Source: Ancylobacter rudongensis
Lineage (GTDB): Bacteria > Pseudomonadota > Alphaproteobacteria > Rhizobiales > Xanthobacteraceae
Assembly: GCF_900100155.1 (NCBI RefSeq)
Contig: NZ_FMTP01000001.1
Span: 434,001 to 498,000 of the forward strand
Direction of reading: 5' to 3'
DNA: 64,000 nucleotides
How positions within the stretch are numbered: the first letter of the stretch is position 1; each line of letters opens with the position of its first letter. Below the pieces are notes generated by a model. The model was given only the letters and a program-made list of their open reading frames with translations, searched no databases and had not been told where the DNA came from. A program made the translations under genes and the position numbers. Shown here one piece after another: positions 37,877-46,888 of the stretch.

Positions 37877-38832
37877 CAGCGTTCACCCCTCTTTTCCACC
37901 ACGCCGGCGAGGACGCAAAGGAGTTCGAACAGGATGGTCGCGCCGGTGAGAGCGGTGAGACCGGAAGGGTCGAAGGGCGGCGCCACCTCGACGAGATCGG
38001 CGCCGATGATGTCCAGCCCGTCGAGCAGGCGCACCATCGCCTGCGCCTCGCGGGTGGAGAAGCCGCCGATCTCCGGCGTGCCGGTGCCCGGCGCCTGCGA
38101 GGGGTCGATGCCGTCAATGTCGAAGGTGACATAGGTCGGCGTCGCGCCGACGATGGCGCGGGCTTCCGCCATCACGTCCTCGACGCCGCGGTCCATGAAC
38201 TCTTCGATGAAGATGATCCGCACGCCCATCTCGCGGGCATAGTCGTAATTGCCGGCGTCGGAGATGGCGCCGCGCAGGCCGATCTGGACGAAGCGCTTCG
38301 GGTCGACCAGCCCTTCCTCGATGGCGCGACGAAACGGCGTGCCATGGGTGTAGCGGCTGCCGTTGAAGAAGGTGTCGTAGGTGTCGGAATGAGCGTCGAA
38401 CTGGATGAGGCCGACCGGGCCGTTCTTCGCCAGCCCGCGCAGGATCGGCAGGCTGATGAGGTGGTCGCCGCCGGCGGTGAGCGGCAGGGCGCCGGCCGCT
38501 CGCACACCCTCATAATGCGCGGTGATGATGTCGAGCGACCGCATCAGGTCGAACGGGTCGATGATGACGTCGCCGCAATCGGCGACGCGGGCGCGGTCGT
38601 AGGGCGACAGGCCGGTGACATGGTGCACGCGCCGCATCAGGCTCGACTGGTTGCGCAGTTCGCGCGGGCCGTGGCGGGTGCCGGCGCGGTTGGTGGTGCC
38701 GAGGTCGAACGGCACGCCGAGAATGGCGATGTCGACCTCGGCCGGCGTTGCCACCGGCAGCCGCATGAAGGTGGGAAGCCCGGCGAAGCGCGGGACGGTG
38801 CCGGAATCGAGCGGCTCGAAGGTGTTGGTCAT
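37876..38832 (-). CDS. Ureohydrolase (agmatinase family), paralogue B
   Basis: A 318-residue ureohydrolase, the same length as its downstream neighbour but clearly divergent in sequence. All metal ligands are present: H124 (TAGGDHLISLP), D146, H148 and D150 (QFDAHSDTYD), D238 and D240 (TFDIDGIDPS). The HGTPFRRAIEEG loop (around H163) resembles guanidino-acid hydrolases such as guanidinobutyrase/guanidinopropionase more than classical agmatinase, by memory. The start at 38832 (MTNTFEPLD) was chosen because the longer frame upstream reads through a repeat element. Coupled by TGATG to paralogue A. Substrate unproven. Confidence 0.9.
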   Translation of the reverse strand: MTNTFEPLDSGTVPRFAGLPTFMRLPVATPAEVDIAILGVPFDLGTTNRAGTRHGPRELRNQSSLMRRVHHVTGLSPYDRARVADCGDVIIDPFDLMRSLDIITAHYEGVRAAGALPLTAGGDHLISLPILRGLAKNGPVGLIQFDAHSDTYDTFFNGSRYTHGTPFRRAIEEGLVDPKRFVQIGLRGAISDAGNYDYAREMGVRIIFIEEFMDRGVEDVMAEARAIVGATPTYVTFDIDGIDPSQAPGTGTPEIGGFSTREAQAMVRLLDGLDIIGADLVEVAPPFDPSGLTALTGATILFELLCVLAGVVEKRGER

Positions 38833-38862
38833 ATCAGCCTCATTGGGGCGCTGCCCCGTTTT

Positions 38863-39024
38863 CCTGTGTCCCGGACAAGCCACGCGTGGCGCGGCGCCGA
38901 TCCGGGACCCAGCGCAAGACGTCGCCGCGGGCGGCAAAGGCAAGGCAAAATGGAGCCTCGGGATTTTTCCCTGGATCCCGGCGCGGCGCTCCGCCTGCAG
39001 CGTCGCTGGGCCGGGACACGCAGG
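38863..39024. repeat. Palindromic intergenic repeat element (REP-like)
   Basis: Outer arms CCTGTGTCCCGG (38863-38874) and CCGGGACACGCAGG (39011-39024) are complementary apart from a 2-base gap; inner blocks GATCCGGGACCCAGCG and CGCTGGGCC / CCTGGATCCCGG also pair imperfectly. Such GTCCCGG...CCGGGAC palindromes are common between genes in this group of alphaproteobacteria. It sits inside the operon, between the creatininase-family gene and ureohydrolase B, and may act as an RNA hairpin that sets their relative expression. Confidence 0.65.
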
Positions 39025-39025
39025 C

Positions 39026-39802
39026 CTACAGCCCGAATTCCTTGCGGATGGCGGCGGAGATGTGAGTGACATAGTCGGCCATCAGCGCCTCGCCCTTTTC
39101 CGTGGTCGAGCCGGTCGCCACGGCCAGCACGCCGGAGGGCGGCAGGCCGAAATCGTCGGGCACGGGGAAGCGGTCATAGGGCGGGAAGGTGGCCGGCCCG
39201 TCGCTGGGCACCTTGTCCATCTCGACCAGATCCGGCCGCAGCACCAGCATCAGCGAGGTTTCCATCAGGCTGGCATGCTCCAGCTCAATGCCGGGGAAGC
39301 CGGCCGGGAAGATGCTCTCCAGCGTCGCGCGCTGGGCGAAGTCCCAGTACTCCAGCCGCATCACGGTGAAATCGGTGATGCCATCGCGGGCAATCTCGCG
39401 GCGGGCGAGATCGAGGCCTTCGACCGAGGGCCAGAGGTTCTCGTAATGACCGTTAACGACCACCAGCCGGCGCACGCCCTGCCGGGCGAGGTTGCGGATG
39501 ACGTCGCGCAGCACCAGCGCGAAGGTGTGGGCGTCGACGCTGAGGGTGCCGGGGAACTGCTCGCCGCCGCCCGAGCGCGGCATCGACTTGCAGCCATAGG
39601 CGACGGTGGGGGCGACGAGGCCGCCGACCTCGCGGGCGATGCGCTCACACACGCCGGTGGGCAGCACCACGTCGACATTGAGCGGCAGATGCGGGCCATG
39701 CTGTTCGGTGGAGCCGAGCGGCAGGAGGACCGGCGCGCCAGCGGCGATCTTCGCCGCGAATTCCGGCCAGCTGAGTTCGTCGAGACGTACGCTGTCGACC
39801 AT
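39026..39802 (-). CDS. Creatininase-family amidohydrolase (creatinine amidohydrolase-like)
   Basis: A 258-residue enzyme strikingly like Pseudomonas putida creatininase, which opens creatinine to creatine. Metal ligands correspond: E33, H35 (STEQHGPH), D44 (NVDVVLPT), E121 after H119 (NGHYEN) and E175/H176. Other matches are KSMPRSGGGEQFPGT, EYWDF (W153) and ATFPPYDRFPV. However the substrate-lid residues that I recall as W174 and F182 in the P. putida enzyme are I172 and M180 here, so specificity may have shifted. The start at 39802 follows GGGGGACC. It is third in an operon after two SDR genes and before two ureohydrolases. Confidence 0.85.
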   Translation of the reverse strand: MVDSVRLDELSWPEFAAKIAAGAPVLLPLGSTEQHGPHLPLNVDVVLPTGVCERIAREVGGLVAPTVAYGCKSMPRSGGGEQFPGTLSVDAHTFALVLRDVIRNLARQGVRRLVVVNGHYENLWPSVEGLDLARREIARDGITDFTVMRLEYWDFAQRATLESIFPAGFPGIELEHASLMETSLMLVLRPDLVEMDKVPSDGPATFPPYDRFPVPDDFGLPPSGVLAVATGSTTEKGEALMADYVTHISAAIRKEFGL

Positions 39803-39834
39803 CCGGTCCCCCTGAGTGCTGATTGCCGTTCGGT

Positions 39835-40575
39835 TCAGTGCATCGCCGCGCCGCCATCGACGCTGATGCACTGGCCGGTGATGAAGGTGGTGCTGCGGCT
39901 CGCGAGGAACAGCACGGCCTGCGCGACCTCCTCCGGGCGGCCGACGCGGCGGGACGGGTTGCCCGTCTCCAGCCGCTTCAGCTCCTCGCTGAGATTGTCG
40001 AAATCGAGCAGCGGCGTATCCACCGGCCCCGGCGCGATGGCATTGACCAGAATGTCCGGCCCCAGCTCGCGCGCCCAGGAGCGAGTGAGGGTGAGGATGG
40101 CGCCCTTGGTGCCGGCATAGCCGGAGAAGCCGGCGCGGCCGAGATAGGCCAGCTCGGAGGCGATGTTGATGATGCGCCCACGGATGGGGCCGTCGCCGCT
40201 GAAGCGGCTCAGCGCCTCGCGCGCCATCAGAATCGGCCCGCGCACATTGACGGCCGCCATGCGCTCGAAGGCCGCGATGTCGAAGTTCGCCAGCGGTGTT
40301 TCCACGCAGATTCCGGCGCAGTTGACGATGACGTCGAGGCCGCGCAGTTCCCGTTTTGCCGCTTCCATGCCGCCGATGACCGAGGCCTCGTCGGCGACAT
40401 TGACCAGAATGGTCGGCCAGTGCGTCTCGTCCGGTGGCGGATGCAGGTCAAAGCCGATGACCCTTGCGCCGGCGGCGCTGAGCGCATCGGCGCAGGCGCG
40501 GCCGATGCCGCTTGCCGCGCCGGTGACGATGACGCGCACATCCTTATGGGGGCTGTCCTTGTGCGGGGCTACCAT
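39835..40575 (-). CDS. SDR-family oxidoreductase (second in cluster)
   Basis: A 246-residue classical short-chain dehydrogenase. The cofactor loop is TGAASGIG (18-25), the NAG motif is NCAG (85-88), and the catalytic residues are S140, Y153 and K157 (YAGTK). The acidic residue after strand 2 (GFDLHPPP, D43) suggests NAD(H) preference. The C-terminus SVDGGAAMH is typical. It overlaps the 3' end of the preceding SDR gene by 7 bases. Likely substrate: a hydroxy or keto compound generated in the pathway of this operon; not deducible. Confidence 0.9.
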   Translation of the reverse strand: MVAPHKDSPHKDVRVIVTGAASGIGRACADALSAAGARVIGFDLHPPPDETHWPTILVNVADEASVIGGMEAAKRELRGLDVIVNCAGICVETPLANFDIAAFERMAAVNVRGPILMAREALSRFSGDGPIRGRIINIASELAYLGRAGFSGYAGTKGAILTLTRSWARELGPDILVNAIAPGPVDTPLLDFDNLSEELKRLETGNPSRRVGRPEEVAQAVLFLASRSTTFITGQCISVDGGAAMH

Positions 40576-41327
40576 GGGTATTCTCCTCGATCCACGCCCA
40601 GGCTCTGGCCGGTGATGTTGCCGGCAAGGTCGGAGGCGAGGAAGAGATATGTGCCGGCCACGTCCTCGGGGTCCATGAAACCCGGCAGGATCTGCGCCGC
40701 GACGATGTCCTCCAGCAGAGCTTCCGGCGCGATGCCGGTGCGTGCCGCCATGGCGTGGAGCGAGCGCAGCGAGGCCTCGGTCCGCACCCAGCCGGGGCAG
40801 ACGGCGTTCACGGTGATGCCGCGCGGGCCAAGCTCCTTGGCCCAGGTCTTGGTGAGGCCGATCACCGCGTGCTTGGAGGCGACATAGGCGCCGAACAGCG
40901 ATTCGGCCCCGCGCGACCAGATCGAGGCGGTGTTGATGATGCGCCCGCCATGGGTGAGGCGCGGCAGCACGGCGCGGGTGATGAGGAAGGTGCCGACGAC
41001 ATTGATCTCGACCACCCGGCGGAAGACGGCCTCGTTCTCCGGGCCGGGATCGTCCAGCGGGGTGACGCGCTCCAGGCCGGCATTGTTCACCAGCACATCG
41101 AGATGGGGGAGGGCGTCAGCGACCCTGGCCACGTCACCGGACGACGTGATGTCGGCGTGGTGGCCGCGCGCGCCGAGGCGCTCGGCCGCCTCATGGATCG
41201 CGTCGTCCTCGGCCAGCATGTGCAGATCCGCCCCGGCGGCGGCGAAGGCGCGGGCAATGCCAAGGCCGATGCCACGGCTGGCGCCGGTGACCAGCACGGT
41301 GCGACCGGAAAGGCCGTCGAGTGTCAT
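40569..41327 (-). CDS. SDR-family oxidoreductase (first in cluster)
   Basis: A 252-residue classical short-chain dehydrogenase/reductase: TGASRGIG (14-21), NNAG (81-84), catalytic S135, Y148 and K152 (YVASK), and PGWVRTEA-like C-terminal substrate loop. It is the first gene of the minus-strand operon. The start at 41327 (MTLDGLSGRT) matches family N-termini but has no clear ribosome binding site; an in-frame ATG at 41384 preceded by GGAG would add 19 Pro-rich residues and is a real alternative. The 158-base gap to the divergent LysR gene should contain the control region. Confidence 0.88.
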   Translation of the reverse strand: MTLDGLSGRTVLVTGASRGIGLGIARAFAAAGADLHMLAEDDAIHEAAERLGARGHHADITSSGDVARVADALPHLDVLVNNAGLERVTPLDDPGPENEAVFRRVVEINVVGTFLITRAVLPRLTHGGRIINTASIWSRGAESLFGAYVASKHAVIGLTKTWAKELGPRGITVNAVCPGWVRTEASLRSLHAMAARTGIAPEALLEDIVAAQILPGFMDPEDVAGTYLFLASDLAGNITGQSLGVDRGEYPW

Positions 41328-41542
41328 GGGTGGGACCGGGAGAGGAAGGGGTGGGGCACGATGGGTTCCTTGAGGACAGCCCATCGTTCTCCATATTCAG
41401 TTCTGGAAGAATAGGATTTAGTGGAAGGATACATCGACAAATGTCGATGTGAGGCTGCAAAGGGGGCAGGCTGACATCCGCCCGATTGGGACCGTGTGGA
41501 CTTTGGCGGCGCGCTGGCCGCCCTGACGAATTGGGAGTGTGC

Positions 41543-42460
41543 ATGCGCCGTCTCGACAATATCGACCTGCGGCTGCTGCGCGTCTTTGTCGTGCTGGCGC
41601 AGGAGGGCGGCTTCCAGGATGCGCAGATCGCGCTGAACCTGTCGCAATCCACCCTCTCCACCCATCTGGCCGCGCTGGAGCGCAAGCTCGGCGGCCAGCT
41701 CTGCGAGCGGGGCAGGGCGGGGTTCCGGCTGACGCCGTTCGGCGAATCGACCCTCGCCGCCACCAAACGGCTGTTCGAGGACATCGACGCCTTCCATGGC
41801 CGGATCGGCCGCGATCAGCAGCGGCTGGTCGGTCGGCTGCGGGTGGGCATCGTCGACGGCGTCGTCACCAATCCGCAACTCGGCCTGCAGACGGCGCTGG
41901 CACGCTACATGGCCTATGCGTCCGAAGTGTTCGTCGATCTCGAACTGGGAACGCCGTTGGAGCTGGAGCGGGCGCTGATGGAGGGCGCGCGCGATCTCGT
42001 GGTCGGGCCATTCTCGCAGAAGGTGCCGGGGATCACCTATGTCCCGCTCAACCGCGAGGCGCAGGCGCTCTATTGTGGGCGCGGCCATGGGCTGTTCACG
42101 GTGCCGGGCAGCGAGATCACCCATGCGCGGATCGAGGAGGCGCTGTTCTCGGTGCGGCGCTATCGCCACCTCGATGACCTCTACCGGGTCAACCACCCGC
42201 GGGCGAGCGGCGCCATCGTGCAGATGGAGGCGCAGGTGATGATGATCCTGTCGGGGCGCTTCATCGGCTATCTCCCGCGCCATATCGGCGAGGACTGGGT
42301 GGCGCGGGGCCAGATGCGGGTGCTGCGGCCGGAAGCCTATGGCTTCGAGACCACCCATTTCGCCGCCACCCGCCGGCTGAAGGGCGAGCAGCCGCTGGTC
42401 GACGCCTTCGTGCGCGAATTGCGGGCGCAGGCCGGCAGCCCGGCCGATTCCGCCGCTTGA
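41543..42460 (+). CDS. LysR-family transcriptional regulator
   Basis: A 305-residue LysR regulator with an N-terminal winged helix-turn-helix (about 5-64: RLLRVFVVLAQEGGFQDAQI then ALNLSQSTLSTHLAALERKL) and a periplasmic-binding-like effector domain. It is divergent from the SDR/creatininase/ureohydrolase operon, the usual arrangement for a LysR protein controlling its neighbour in response to a pathway metabolite. The start at 41543 is preceded by GGGAGTG. Its stop lies one base from the stop of the convergent kinase-like gene. Confidence 0.93.
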   Translation: MRRLDNIDLRLLRVFVVLAQEGGFQDAQIALNLSQSTLSTHLAALERKLGGQLCERGRAGFRLTPFGESTLAATKRLFEDIDAFHGRIGRDQQRLVGRLRVGIVDGVVTNPQLGLQTALARYMAYASEVFVDLELGTPLELERALMEGARDLVVGPFSQKVPGITYVPLNREAQALYCGRGHGLFTVPGSEITHARIEEALFSVRRYRHLDDLYRVNHPRASGAIVQMEAQVMMILSGRFIGYLPRHIGEDWVARGQMRVLRPEAYGFETTHFAATRRLKGEQPLVDAFVRELRAQAGSPADSAA

Positions 42461-42461
42461 G

Positions 42462-43535
42462 CTAGATTCCGCCGCGCACCCGGTCGCTGAGATTGCGGCG
42501 GTCGCGGATGATGAGGGTCAGCGCTTCCTCTTCCTGCGGGCCGCGCGGCAGCTGCGACAGCTGGTCGAGCTGGTTCAGCGCCACCAGCCGCAGCAGGTCG
42601 TCGCGCACGGCGCCGGTGGCGTCGCGCGGCAGGGCGGGGACGACCTGGAGATGCTCGGGCGGCAGCAGGTCCGGCAGGCGGGCGGCGAGATGAGCACGCA
42701 GCGCGTCCTCGGTGACGCCTTCGGCTTCGACAAAGGCGTAGAGGCCGAAGGAATGGCCGGCGGTGGGGAAGTCGCAGATATGCACGGCGCGCAAGCCCGC
42801 CAGCTCCGCCAGCGCGCTGGCGATGCGGGGGCCCTGTTCCATCGCGCGCGGGCCGCGCCCTTCGGTGTCGTGATAGTTGAGCAGGCGCCGGGTGACGAAA
42901 TTGTAGACCTGCTTGCCGGTCTGCATCCACACCCGGGTGAACAGGCTTTTGCGGGCGAGGATCTTCTTTTCCCGCGCGGTCAACGCCTCCGGGCAGTAGC
43001 TGCGCTTCTGCTTGAGGAAGTGGCGGATATCCTCATAGGCCGCGACGCGGAAGGCCTTGCTGCGCCGGGAAAACACCATAGCGAGCTGAAAATCCATCAG
43101 CACCGCGCGGCCATCGGCGGCGTAGAGCCAGTTCTGCGGCTTGGCGAGGTCGTTATGGGCGATGTTGCGGCGATGCACCTCGCGCAAGCCCTTGCGGGCG
43201 GAGGCGAAATAGGCGCGATCGCCGCGCGGCCGGGCGATCTGCAGCGGGATGCCGTCGACGAAGCCGCGCACCAGATAGCCCTCTTCCAGCGCATAGACCG
43301 GCACGGTGTGGCCACTGCCCTCGGCGCGGATCAGCGCGCGCGCCTCGCGGGCGGCGAAGTGGCGGGCGAGCGGCTTCACCCACCATTTCACCTCGGCATA
43401 GTTGCGCCGTACCGCCGGGTAGACGATGCCGCCGGCATCGCGCCAGAAGCCGCGCTCAATGGTGGAGAAGGTGTCGCGCTTGAGCACGGTGTCGAGCTCG
43501 AACACGCCGCCCCTGGCAGGAACCGTGAAGCTCAC
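42462..43535 (-). CDS. Kinase-fold protein fused to AMP-ligase C-terminal-like domain
   Basis: A 357-residue protein of unusual make-up. Residues about 40-180 carry a protein/RIO-kinase-like catalytic core: [18 protein letters not shown] (H127, D129, N135, an HxD...N catalytic loop) and LMDFQLA (D148, magnesium site, DFQ instead of DFG). Residues about 245-325 resemble the mobile C-terminal domain of AMP-forming acyl-CoA/aryl ligases ([20 protein letters not shown] through [16 protein letters not shown]), but the position of the catalytic TGK lysine is A309. The start is GTG, overlapping the trmFO stop by 4 bases (GTGA), so it is coupled to trmFO. Function unknown; phosphorylation of a small molecule, RNA-linked substrate or protein is possible. 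Confidence 0.75.
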   Translation of the reverse strand: MSFTVPARGGVFELDTVLKRDTFSTIERGFWRDAGGIVYPAVRRNYAEVKWWVKPLARHFAAREARALIRAEGSGHTVPVYALEEGYLVRGFVDGIPLQIARPRGDRAYFASARKGLREVHRRNIAHNDLAKPQNWLYAADGRAVLMDFQLAMVFSRRSKAFRVAAYEDIRHFLKQKRSYCPEALTAREKKILARKSLFTRVWMQTGKQVYNFVTRRLLNYHDTEGRGPRAMEQGPRIASALAELAGLRAVHICDFPTAGHSFGLYAFVEAEGVTEDALRAHLAARLPDLLPPEHLQVVPALPRDATGAVRDDLLRLVALNQLDQLSQLPRGPQEEEALTLIIRDRRNLSDRVRGGI

Positions 43536-44962
43536 GCGGCAGCCTCGTCCGGTTCGTCGGCATGGCCCTTGGCCCAGGCGTCGAGGTCGGCAAGGGCGCG
43601 GGCGGCGAGCACCTGCTTCTTGGCCACGGTCTTCTGCGTGCCACGCAGACGGTTGCCCTCGGTGTCGCGGGTGGGATTGGCGTCGAGCGGGGGGAAAAGG
43701 CCGAAATTGATGTTCATCGGCTGGAAGGAGCGGGGGCCCGCTTCCACCGTCTCGATATGGCCACCGGTGATGTGGTTGAGCAGGGCGCCATGGGCGGTGG
43801 TCGCGGGGGGCAAAGCGGGCGCTTCACCGCGCCGCTCGGCCGCCGCGAACAGGCCGGCCATCAGCCCCATGGCGGAGCTCTCGACATAGCCTTCGCAGCC
43901 GGTGATCTGGCCGGCAAAGCGCAGGCGCGGCTCGGCCTTCAGCCGCAGCGTGGCGTCGAGGACGCGGGGGGAATTGAGGTAGGTATTGCGGTGGAGGCCG
44001 CCGAGCCGGGCGAATTCCGCCTTCTCCAGGCCCGGGATCATGCGGAACAGCTTCACCTGCTCGCCATGGCGGGTCTTGGTCTGGAAGCCGACCATATTAT
44101 AGAGCGTGCCCAAGGCGTTATCCTGCCGCAGCTGGACCACGGCATAGGCCTTGACCGTCGGATTGTGCGCGTTGGTCAGCCCCATCGGCTTCATCGGGCC
44201 GTGGCGAAGGGTTTCGGCGCCGCGCGCAGCCATCACCTCGATCGGCAGGCAGCCGTCGAAATAGGGCGTGTTCTCAAATTCGCGGAAGGGCACGGTGTCC
44301 GAGGCGACCAGCGCGGCGACGAAGGCCTCGTACTGCTCCTTGTCCATCGGGCAGTTGATATAGTCGGCGCCGGTGCCGCCGGGGCCCATCTTGTCGTAGC
44401 GCGACTGGAACCAGCACACGTCCATGTCTATGGAATCAAAGTGAATTATCGGCGCGATGGCGTCGAAGAAGGCCAGCGCCTGCTCGTCCGTCCGGGTGCG
44501 GATGGCTTCGGCCAGCGCGGGGGAGGTGAGGGGGCCGGTGGCAACGATGACGCTGTCCCATTCCTCCGGCGGCAGGCCGGCGACTTCGCCGCGCTCCACC
44601 GTGATCAGCGGATGCGCGGTGACGGCGGCGGTGACGGCCTCGGCGAAGCCCTCGCGATCCACTGCCAGCGCGCCGCCGGCGGGGATCTGGTGGCTGTCGG
44701 CGCAGGTCATGATGAGCGAGCCGAGGCGACGCATCTCGGCGTGCAAAACGCCGACGGCATTATTGGAAGAATCGTCTGATCTGAAGGAGTTAGAGCACAC
44801 AAGCTCGGCCAGGCTGTCGGTCTTGTGGGCGTCGGTGGAGCGGGTCGGGCGCATCTCGTGCAGCACCACCGCAATACCGCGCCGGGCGAGCTGCCAGGCG
44901 GCTTCGCAGCCGGCGAGGCCGCCGCCGACAATGTGAACCGGGCGCTTTTCGGTGATGCTCAT
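43532..44962 (-). CDS. trmFO: Methylenetetrahydrofolate--tRNA-(uracil-5-)-methyltransferase TrmFO
   Basis: A 476-residue flavoenzyme that makes 5-methyluridine at position 54 of tRNA using methylene-THF and FADH2. The N-terminal FAD-binding motif is [20 protein letters not shown] (GGGLAG at 13-18), followed by [12 protein letters not shown] and the catalytic cysteine C56 in ELVCSNSFR. Later [20 protein letters not shown] and the C-terminal [13 protein letters not shown] are family-typical. It is used by many alphaproteobacteria and Firmicutes in place of TrmA. The kinase-like gene follows with a 4-base overlap. Confidence 0.95.
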   Translation of the reverse strand: MSITEKRPVHIVGGGLAGCEAAWQLARRGIAVVLHEMRPTRSTDAHKTDSLAELVCSNSFRSDDSSNNAVGVLHAEMRRLGSLIMTCADSHQIPAGGALAVDREGFAEAVTAAVTAHPLITVERGEVAGLPPEEWDSVIVATGPLTSPALAEAIRTRTDEQALAFFDAIAPIIHFDSIDMDVCWFQSRYDKMGPGGTGADYINCPMDKEQYEAFVAALVASDTVPFREFENTPYFDGCLPIEVMAARGAETLRHGPMKPMGLTNAHNPTVKAYAVVQLRQDNALGTLYNMVGFQTKTRHGEQVKLFRMIPGLEKAEFARLGGLHRNTYLNSPRVLDATLRLKAEPRLRFAGQITGCEGYVESSAMGLMAGLFAAAERRGEAPALPPATTAHGALLNHITGGHIETVEAGPRSFQPMNINFGLFPPLDANPTRDTEGNRLRGTQKTVAKKQVLAARALADLDAWAKGHADEPDEAAA

Positions 44963-45013
44963 ATCCTGCCGCTGCTCAACAAATCCGTGCGCGGCTTAGC
45001 ACGGAACGGGGGC

Positions 45014-45047
45014 AAAAAAGAACGGCCCCGGAAAATTCCGGGGCCGT
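45014..45047 (-). terminator. Intrinsic terminator of the DUF1127 gene
   Basis: On the minus strand: ACGGCCCCGG-AATTTT-CCGGGGCCGT, a perfect 10-bp stem, followed by TCTTTTTT. It separates the DUF1127 transcript from trmFO. Confidence 0.9.
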
Positions 45048-45086
45048 ACGATCAGTGCGATGAGGTGGACGATCAGTGCGATGAGG
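45048..45086. repeat. Short tandem direct repeat
   Basis: ACGATCAGTGCGATGAGG occurs twice (45048-45065 and 45069-45086), a 21-base period, in the 3' untranslated region of the DUF1127 gene. Confidence 0.8.
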
Positions 45087-45112
45087 CGTGTTCGTCCCAC
45101 CTCAAAGGCGCA

Positions 45113-45274
45113 TCACGCCGCAGCGGCGGCGCGACGGGCAACGCTGGTGATCTCGCCACGCGACACGTTGATGTCGGCGAGGGTGCGATCGTCGAGCTGG
45201 GAGAGCTCGATTAGAGTGCGGCGATACGCCTGGTAGCGGCGGATCTGCTTGGCAACGAGGCCCCAAAGCAGCAT
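45113..45274 (-). CDS. DUF1127 small basic protein
   Basis: A 53-residue protein. It carries the DUF1127 motif (YRRTLIELSQLDDRTLADIN then VSRGEI) preceded by a basic helix (AKQIRRYQAYRR). Small DUF1127 proteins are abundant in alphaproteobacteria, are Arg-rich, and have been linked to RNA metabolism and phosphate or carbon physiology. The ATG at 45274 is preceded by GGAG at a six-base spacing; an upstream in-frame ATG at 45286 is less well placed. It has its own terminator, so it is a stand-alone transcript. Confidence 0.85.
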   Translation of the reverse strand: MLLWGLVAKQIRRYQAYRRTLIELSQLDDRTLADINVSRGEITSVARRAAAAA

Positions 45275-45479
45275 GTCAGTCTCCATCGGTTTTCGGTTAA
45301 CCGGATCGCGGCCTCCGGGCATCCCCGGCAGCTGCACGTCCGTTAATCATTCCGATGCCTATATATTTGACACCCTGCTCATTTGGTAGGAAATATACCG
45401 CATCCCAGCCCTGCGGGCCGCGCATGACACGCTCACAATTCGTTCACGATCTGCAAGGCTGGCGAAAGCATGGCGTGAC

Positions 45480-46772
45480 TCAGGCGCGCTCCAGCGCCTG
45501 ATCAAGATCGGCGATGATGTCGGCCACGTCCTCGATGCCGACCGACAGCCGCACCACATCCGGGCCCGCACCGGCCAGCACCTTCTGCTCGTCGGCGAGC
45601 TGGCGATGGGTGGTGGAAGCGGGGTGGATGATGAGCGAGCGGGTGTCACCGATGTTGGCGAGGTGCGAGAACAGCTTCACCCCCGACACCAGCGCCACGC
45701 CCGCCTCGAAGCCGCCCTTCAGCCCGAAGGTGAACACCGCCCCCGCGCCCTTCGGCGTGTACTGCTGGGCGAGGTTGTAATAGCGGTCGCCCGGCAGGCC
45801 GGGATAGCTGACCCAGGAGACCTTGGGGTGGTCGGCGAGATGCTTGGCCACCGCCAACGCGTTGTCGCAATGGCGCTGGATGCGCAGCGGCAGGGTCTCG
45901 ATGCCGGTGAGCAGCAGGAAGGCGTTGAACGGCGACAGCGCCGGGCCGAGATCGCGCAGGCCCAGCACGCGGGCGGCGATGGCGAAGGCGAAATTGCCGA
46001 AGGCCTCGCCAATGACGATGCCCTCATATTCCGGCCGCGGCTGCGACAGGAAGGGGTAGCGCCCCTCGCGCATCCAGTCGAACGAACCGCCATCGACCAG
46101 CACACCGCCAATGGAGTTGCCGTGGCCGCCGAGGAACTTGGTGGCGGAATGGATGATGATGTCGGCGCCGTGCTCGAAGGGGCGGATGAGGTAGGGGGTG
46201 GCCAGCGTGTTGTCGACGATCAGCGGTACGCCGGCGCGCTTGGCGATCTTCGCGATGGCGGCGATGTCGGTGACGATGCCGCCGGGATTGGCGATCGACT
46301 CGATGAAGATGGCCTTGGTGCGCGGCGAGATGGCGCGCTCGAACGAGGCGACATCGTCGGAATCAGCCCACACCACGTTCCAGCCGAAGCTCTTGAAGGC
46401 GTGGTTGAACTGGTTGATCGACCCGCCATAGAGCTTGCGGGCGGCGATGAACTCGTCGCCGGGGGTCAACAGGGTCTGGAAAGCCAGCAGCTGCGCGGCA
46501 TGGCCGGAGGCCACGGCGAGGGCGGCGGTGCCGCCTTCCAGCGCCGCCACACGCTCTTCCAGCACCGCATTGGTCGGGTTGCCGATGCGGGTATAGATAT
46601 TGCCGAACGCCTTCAGCCCGAACAGCGAGGCGGCGTGGTCGACATCGTCGAACACGAAGGAGGTGGTCTGGTAGATCGGCGTGGCCCGCGCCTTGGTGGT
46701 CGGGTCGGGCGCGGCGCCGGCATGGACGGCGAGGGTGGCGAAGCCCGGAGCGGGCGAGGTGGCGTCGGTCAT
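45480..46772 (-). CDS. metY: O-acetylhomoserine sulfhydrylase (O-acetylhomoserine aminocarboxypropyltransferase)
   Basis: A 430-residue PLP enzyme of the Cys/Met metabolism family that makes homocysteine from O-acetylhomoserine and sulfide. Family features: [20 protein letters not shown] near the N-terminus, [29 protein letters not shown], and the PLP lysine K212 in [16 protein letters not shown]. Length and the [19 protein letters not shown] stretches favour MetY over MetB or MetZ. The ribosome binding site is AGGAGAACGCC. A 20-base palindrome lies about 120 bases upstream (46889-46908). Monocistronic. Confidence 0.93.
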   Translation of the reverse strand: MTDATSPAPGFATLAVHAGAAPDPTTKARATPIYQTTSFVFDDVDHAASLFGLKAFGNIYTRIGNPTNAVLEERVAALEGGTAALAVASGHAAQLLAFQTLLTPGDEFIAARKLYGGSINQFNHAFKSFGWNVVWADSDDVASFERAISPRTKAIFIESIANPGGIVTDIAAIAKIAKRAGVPLIVDNTLATPYLIRPFEHGADIIIHSATKFLGGHGNSIGGVLVDGGSFDWMREGRYPFLSQPRPEYEGIVIGEAFGNFAFAIAARVLGLRDLGPALSPFNAFLLLTGIETLPLRIQRHCDNALAVAKHLADHPKVSWVSYPGLPGDRYYNLAQQYTPKGAGAVFTFGLKGGFEAGVALVSGVKLFSHLANIGDTRSLIIHPASTTHRQLADEQKVLAGAGPDVVRLSVGIEDVADIIADLDQALERA

Positions 46773-46888
46773 TGGCGTTCTCCTGTCGACGGCCGGCGAT
46801 CCGCGCAAGGGCGCGGGACGCTGCGGGCGTCTTGGCCGGCAGTGTCGCGCCTCCGCTAAAAAACGCAACAGGATTGGAGAAAGAATTA

